7,286 nucleotides of DNA, taken from assembly GCA_003224635.1 (NCBI GenBank), contig QHZK01000157.1:1-7286 (forward strand). The letters run 5' to 3'. The notes beneath the pieces were generated by a model, which was given only the letters and a program-made list of their open reading frames with translations, was not told the origin of the DNA and did no database searches. Source of the stretch: Acidobacteriota bacterium (GTDB lineage Bacteria > Acidobacteriota > Terriglobia > UBA7540). The position numbers and the translations under genes are program-made. This document shows positions 5,538 to 7,286 of the stretch, piece after piece. Each line of letters opens with the position of its first letter. Positions within the stretch are counted from its first letter, which is position 1.

Positions 5538-6959
5538 ATGCGCAAAAGGAAAGTGGGGCTGCTCACGTTCTCCGACGGGCGGAAGTTCGCGCACGAGATG
5601 CTTCGCGACATGAATCTGGATTTTCAGAATAAGTTTCGGCAACGCCTGGAGGCCACGGGCGAATACGAAGTGGTGGCCGGCGAGGAAATCGTCTGGCACC
5701 CGGAAGTGGCCAAGCGCGAAGGGCGGCGCCTGCTCCAAATGGGCGTCGAGGCAACAATCCTGAATTACGCCGTCTGGTGCTTCCCTCACCTGACGCTGAT
5801 CGCCACGGAGTTCGCGCCCGGTCCGTACCTGATGTTCTCCAACATTAACCCTGCCTATCCGGGCATGGTAGGAATGCTGGCGGCGGCAGGCGGCATGGAT
5901 CAAGTCGGACGGGCCCACGCTCGTGTACAAGGCGATATCGGCGATCAAACGGTCTTCCAAAGGGTCCAGGAGTCCCTGCGCGCCGCCGTCGCGGTCAGCC
6001 GGTTGAAGGGAGAAACCTTTGGGCTCTATGGCGGCCGGCCGATGGGGATGTACACCGCTGTCGCCGACGCCGACCAATGGAAGCGCGACTTCGGCATCGA
6101 CGTCGAGCACATCGACCAGTACGAAATCATTCGCCGCTCCGAACTCGTCGCCGACGACAGAGTCGAAAACGCGTTCAACTGGCTCACCAAGCTGATCGGG
6201 AAGAATATCCATTACGACGGCAAGAAGCTGACGCCGGATCTGCTCAAACGGCAGATCCGCACCTATTACGCATGCGCGGAGATCAATCAGGAGAAGGCCG
6301 TCGACTTTTTCGGGATCAAAGCGCAGCCTGAACTGACCGACAACTTTACCACGGAAGACGTCATCGATGCGTTTTCCAATGACCCTTACGATTTCGACGG
6401 CGCCAAGGAGCCGATGGTTTGCGCCACGGAAGCCGATATGGACGGTGCGCTGACCATGGAACTCTTCAAGCACGTGACGGGCGAGCCGGTGCTTTTCGCC
6501 GACGTGCGGCACTACGACGCGGGGGACAACTTCTTCGACCTGTGCAACTCCGGCGCGCACGCCACGTTCTTCGCGGGGCGCTCGAAGCGACCCGAAGACA
6601 ATCTGCCCAAAGTTCACTTGTGGCCGGAGGTTTTCTACTTCCCGGCAGGCGGCGCCTCCGTAATGCACTTTGCGCAGCCGGGCGAAGTCACGCTGGCGCG
6701 TCTGACGCGCAGGAACGGAAAATACTGGATGGCGATTGTACCGGCAGAATTCATTCTCTTTGATGAGAAGAAGAACTGGGTAAAGGCGGAAGCCACCACA
6801 AAAGAGTGGCCGCACGCCTTCGCGCGCCTAAGGGTCTCGGCAGACGAGTTTCTCGCGACTTACGATTCAAACCACATTCACGGGTGTTACGGAAACTGGG
6901 TTAGGGAGTTAGAGCAGATTGCGAAAATCCTTAGCATTGACTACCACGTGTACGCGTAG
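5538..6959 (+). CDS. L-fucose/L-arabinose isomerase family protein (FucI-like ketol isomerase)
   Basis: 473 residues from ATG 5538, with ribosome site AGGGAG (5526-5531) six bases upstream. The sequence has the fold marks of the FucI/AraA superfamily: N-terminal KVGLLTFSDGR (5-15), a middle domain around GLYGGRPMGMY (162-172), CATEADMDGALTM (295-307), LFADVRHYDAGDNFFDLCNSG (319-339) and a C-terminal NHIHGCYGNW (445-454). By family analogy Glu298, Asp322 and a histidine of the last motif (446 or 448) would bind the divalent metal, normally Mn2+, used for aldose-ketose isomerisation in the cytoplasm. No signal peptide is seen. E. coli FucI is about 591 residues, so this is a shorter form with a reduced N-terminal part. 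The substrate (L-fucose, D-arabinose or another sugar) cannot be read from the sequence. It is downstream of the LacI-type gene in the same direction, 68 bases away, probably one operon. Confidence 0.88.
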   Translation: MRKRKVGLLTFSDGRKFAHEMLRDMNLDFQNKFRQRLEATGEYEVVAGEEIVWHPEVAKREGRRLLQMGVEATILNYAVWCFPHLTLIATEFAPGPYLMFSNINPAYPGMVGMLAAAGGMDQVGRAHARVQGDIGDQTVFQRVQESLRAAVAVSRLKGETFGLYGGRPMGMYTAVADADQWKRDFGIDVEHIDQYEIIRRSELVADDRVENAFNWLTKLIGKNIHYDGKKLTPDLLKRQIRTYYACAEINQEKAVDFFGIKAQPELTDNFTTEDVIDAFSNDPYDFDGAKEPMVCATEADMDGALTMELFKHVTGEPVLFADVRHYDAGDNFFDLCNSGAHATFFAGRSKRPEDNLPKVHLWPEVFYFPAGGASVMHFAQPGEVTLARLTRRNGKYWMAIVPAEFILFDEKKNWVKAEATTKEWPHAFARLRVSADEFLATYDSNHIHGCYGNWVRELEQIAKILSIDYHVYA

Positions 6960-6972
6960 CCCTTTTAGGCTA
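6957..6972 (+). terminator. Small hairpin at the isomerase stop codon
   Basis: TAGCC (6957-6961, starting with the stop codon) pairs with GGCTA (6968-6972) around the loop CTTTTA. The stem is only 5 bp and no T-run follows, so terminator function is doubtful. It is the only stem seen close to the 3' end of the isomerase gene. Confidence 0.2.
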
Positions 6973-6995
6973 GGACCTGCTCGCCGACCTGGGGT

Positions 6996-7286
6996 TTATC
7001 CGACCGGGCTGGATTGCTGGCGCAGCCTTTCGGGTTTGCCTTTACTGCCCATGATCTTTCGCAGGTGTGGGCAGGTGTGGTCCTTCATACGCGGGGCTCC
7101 CTCTCTCAGCGAGTAGTACTGAACGTGCCATCGCAGGGGGATGGGCTGAAGCTGAGGCCAGCGCCGGAGGTCCGGTCTTGAAACCTGCACGTCCTTCACC
7201 TGAGTGGTCATGTCGCTTTGCGACACTCGCAAAGCATGAAAATACATGCGAGTCGGGCTTATGATCGACTTGGCCTGCGCGGGATG
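6996..7286 (-). CDS. Unrecognised protein, C-terminal end (5' partial) or gene remnant
   Basis: A minus-strand frame is open from the right window edge to a TAA at 6998-6996, giving 96 residues. An internal ATG at 7247 would give 83. I do not recognise a family. The sequence is basic and rich in Arg, Gln and Pro (RRWPQLQPIPLRWHVQYY, then KDHTCPHLRKIMGSKGK), with one Cys and a nearby His. Codons look moderately coding-like, with many G or C third positions (CAG, GAC, CTG, AAG, TAC). It ends 36 bases past the isomerase stop and is convergent with it. It could be the end of a real gene, a decayed transposase or other remnant, or a chance frame in GC-rich DNA. Confidence 0.35.
   Translation of the reverse strand, partial: HPAQAKSIISPTRMYFHALRVSQSDMTTQVKDVQVSRPDLRRWPQLQPIPLRWHVQYYSLREGAPRMKDHTCPHLRKIMGSKGKPERLRQQSSPVG
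7061..7080 (+). repeat. Tandem 10-bp duplication
   Basis: GCAGGTGTGG occurs twice in immediate succession (7061-7070 and 7071-7080). It lies inside the unrecognised minus-strand frame, where a 10-bp duplication shifts the frame, so it may mark a slippage event or decay. Confidence 0.8.
7211..7225. repeat. Perfect 6-bp hairpin
   Basis: TGTCGC (7211-7216) and GCGACA (7220-7225) are exact reverse complements with loop TTT. The structure touches a second hairpin on its right side. No T-run follows, and it lies within the open minus-strand frame. Confidence 0.6.
7225..7253. repeat. Bulged hairpin next to the previous one
   Basis: ACTC (7225-7228) pairs with GAGT (7250-7253), and GCATG (7234-7238) pairs with CATGC (7245-7249) around the loop AAAATA, leaving a 5-base bulge GCAAA. 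Together this gives nine base pairs. Its function is unknown. Confidence 0.5.

Noticed and set aside
5295..6815. A 506-codon open frame on the minus strand, opposite the isomerase and the end of the regulator gene
   Set aside because: It spans the boundary of two well-supported plus-strand genes, its protein has no recognisable motif, and long antisense frames are expected opposite GC-rich coding DNA.
7067..7264. A 65-codon plus-strand frame at the right end
   Set aside because: It has no ribosome site or recognisable motif, and the opposite strand has the more coding-like frame.

Overview
The window looks like part of an Acidobacteriota chromosome, possibly a Solibacteres/Bryobacterales-type lineage. 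This is inferred from the large outer-membrane receptor with an N-terminal carboxypeptidase-regulatory-like domain, a type greatly expanded in that phylum, and from the TPR protein beside it. There are no marker genes or RNA genes, so the taxonomy is not proven. Gene order and style are those of a carbohydrate-use locus.

Layout from left to right. Positions 2-286 (+) hold the C-terminal end of a TPR protein cut by the window edge. Positions 287-519 are a convergent gap with two hairpins that could terminate transcription. Positions 520-3981 (-) encode a 1153-residue TonB-dependent-receptor-type outer-membrane protein. Positions 3982-4422 are a divergent control region. It holds a strong-looking promoter for the receptor (perfect TTGACA, 17-bp spacer, GAGAAT), a perfect 10-bp palindrome TAAACGTTTA of the LacI/PurR/CcpA operator type just upstream of it, and a weaker promoter candidate for the regulator. 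Positions 4423-5469 (+) encode a LacI-family repressor with a TTG start. After 68 bases containing a perfect 9-bp inverted repeat comes 5538-6959 (+), an L-fucose/L-arabinose-isomerase-family protein of 473 residues. Positions 6960-7286 contain an unrecognised minus-strand reading frame open to the right edge, a tandem 10-bp duplication and two adjacent hairpins.

Working model (inference): the LacI protein senses a sugar or sugar derivative and controls both the divergent receptor, which would bring oligosaccharide or another ligand across the outer membrane, and the downstream isomerase, which would convert an aldose to a ketose in the cytoplasm. The best support is that the regulator keeps the PurR-type ARSL hinge with Leu54 at the same residue number, and that the palindrome has the AAACGTTT core expected for such proteins. 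No mobile element, CRISPR array, tRNA or rRNA was seen. I did not find a clearly new system; the most testable items are the operator-regulator match, the paired-cysteine pattern of the receptor, and the unassigned substrate of the short FucI-like isomerase.
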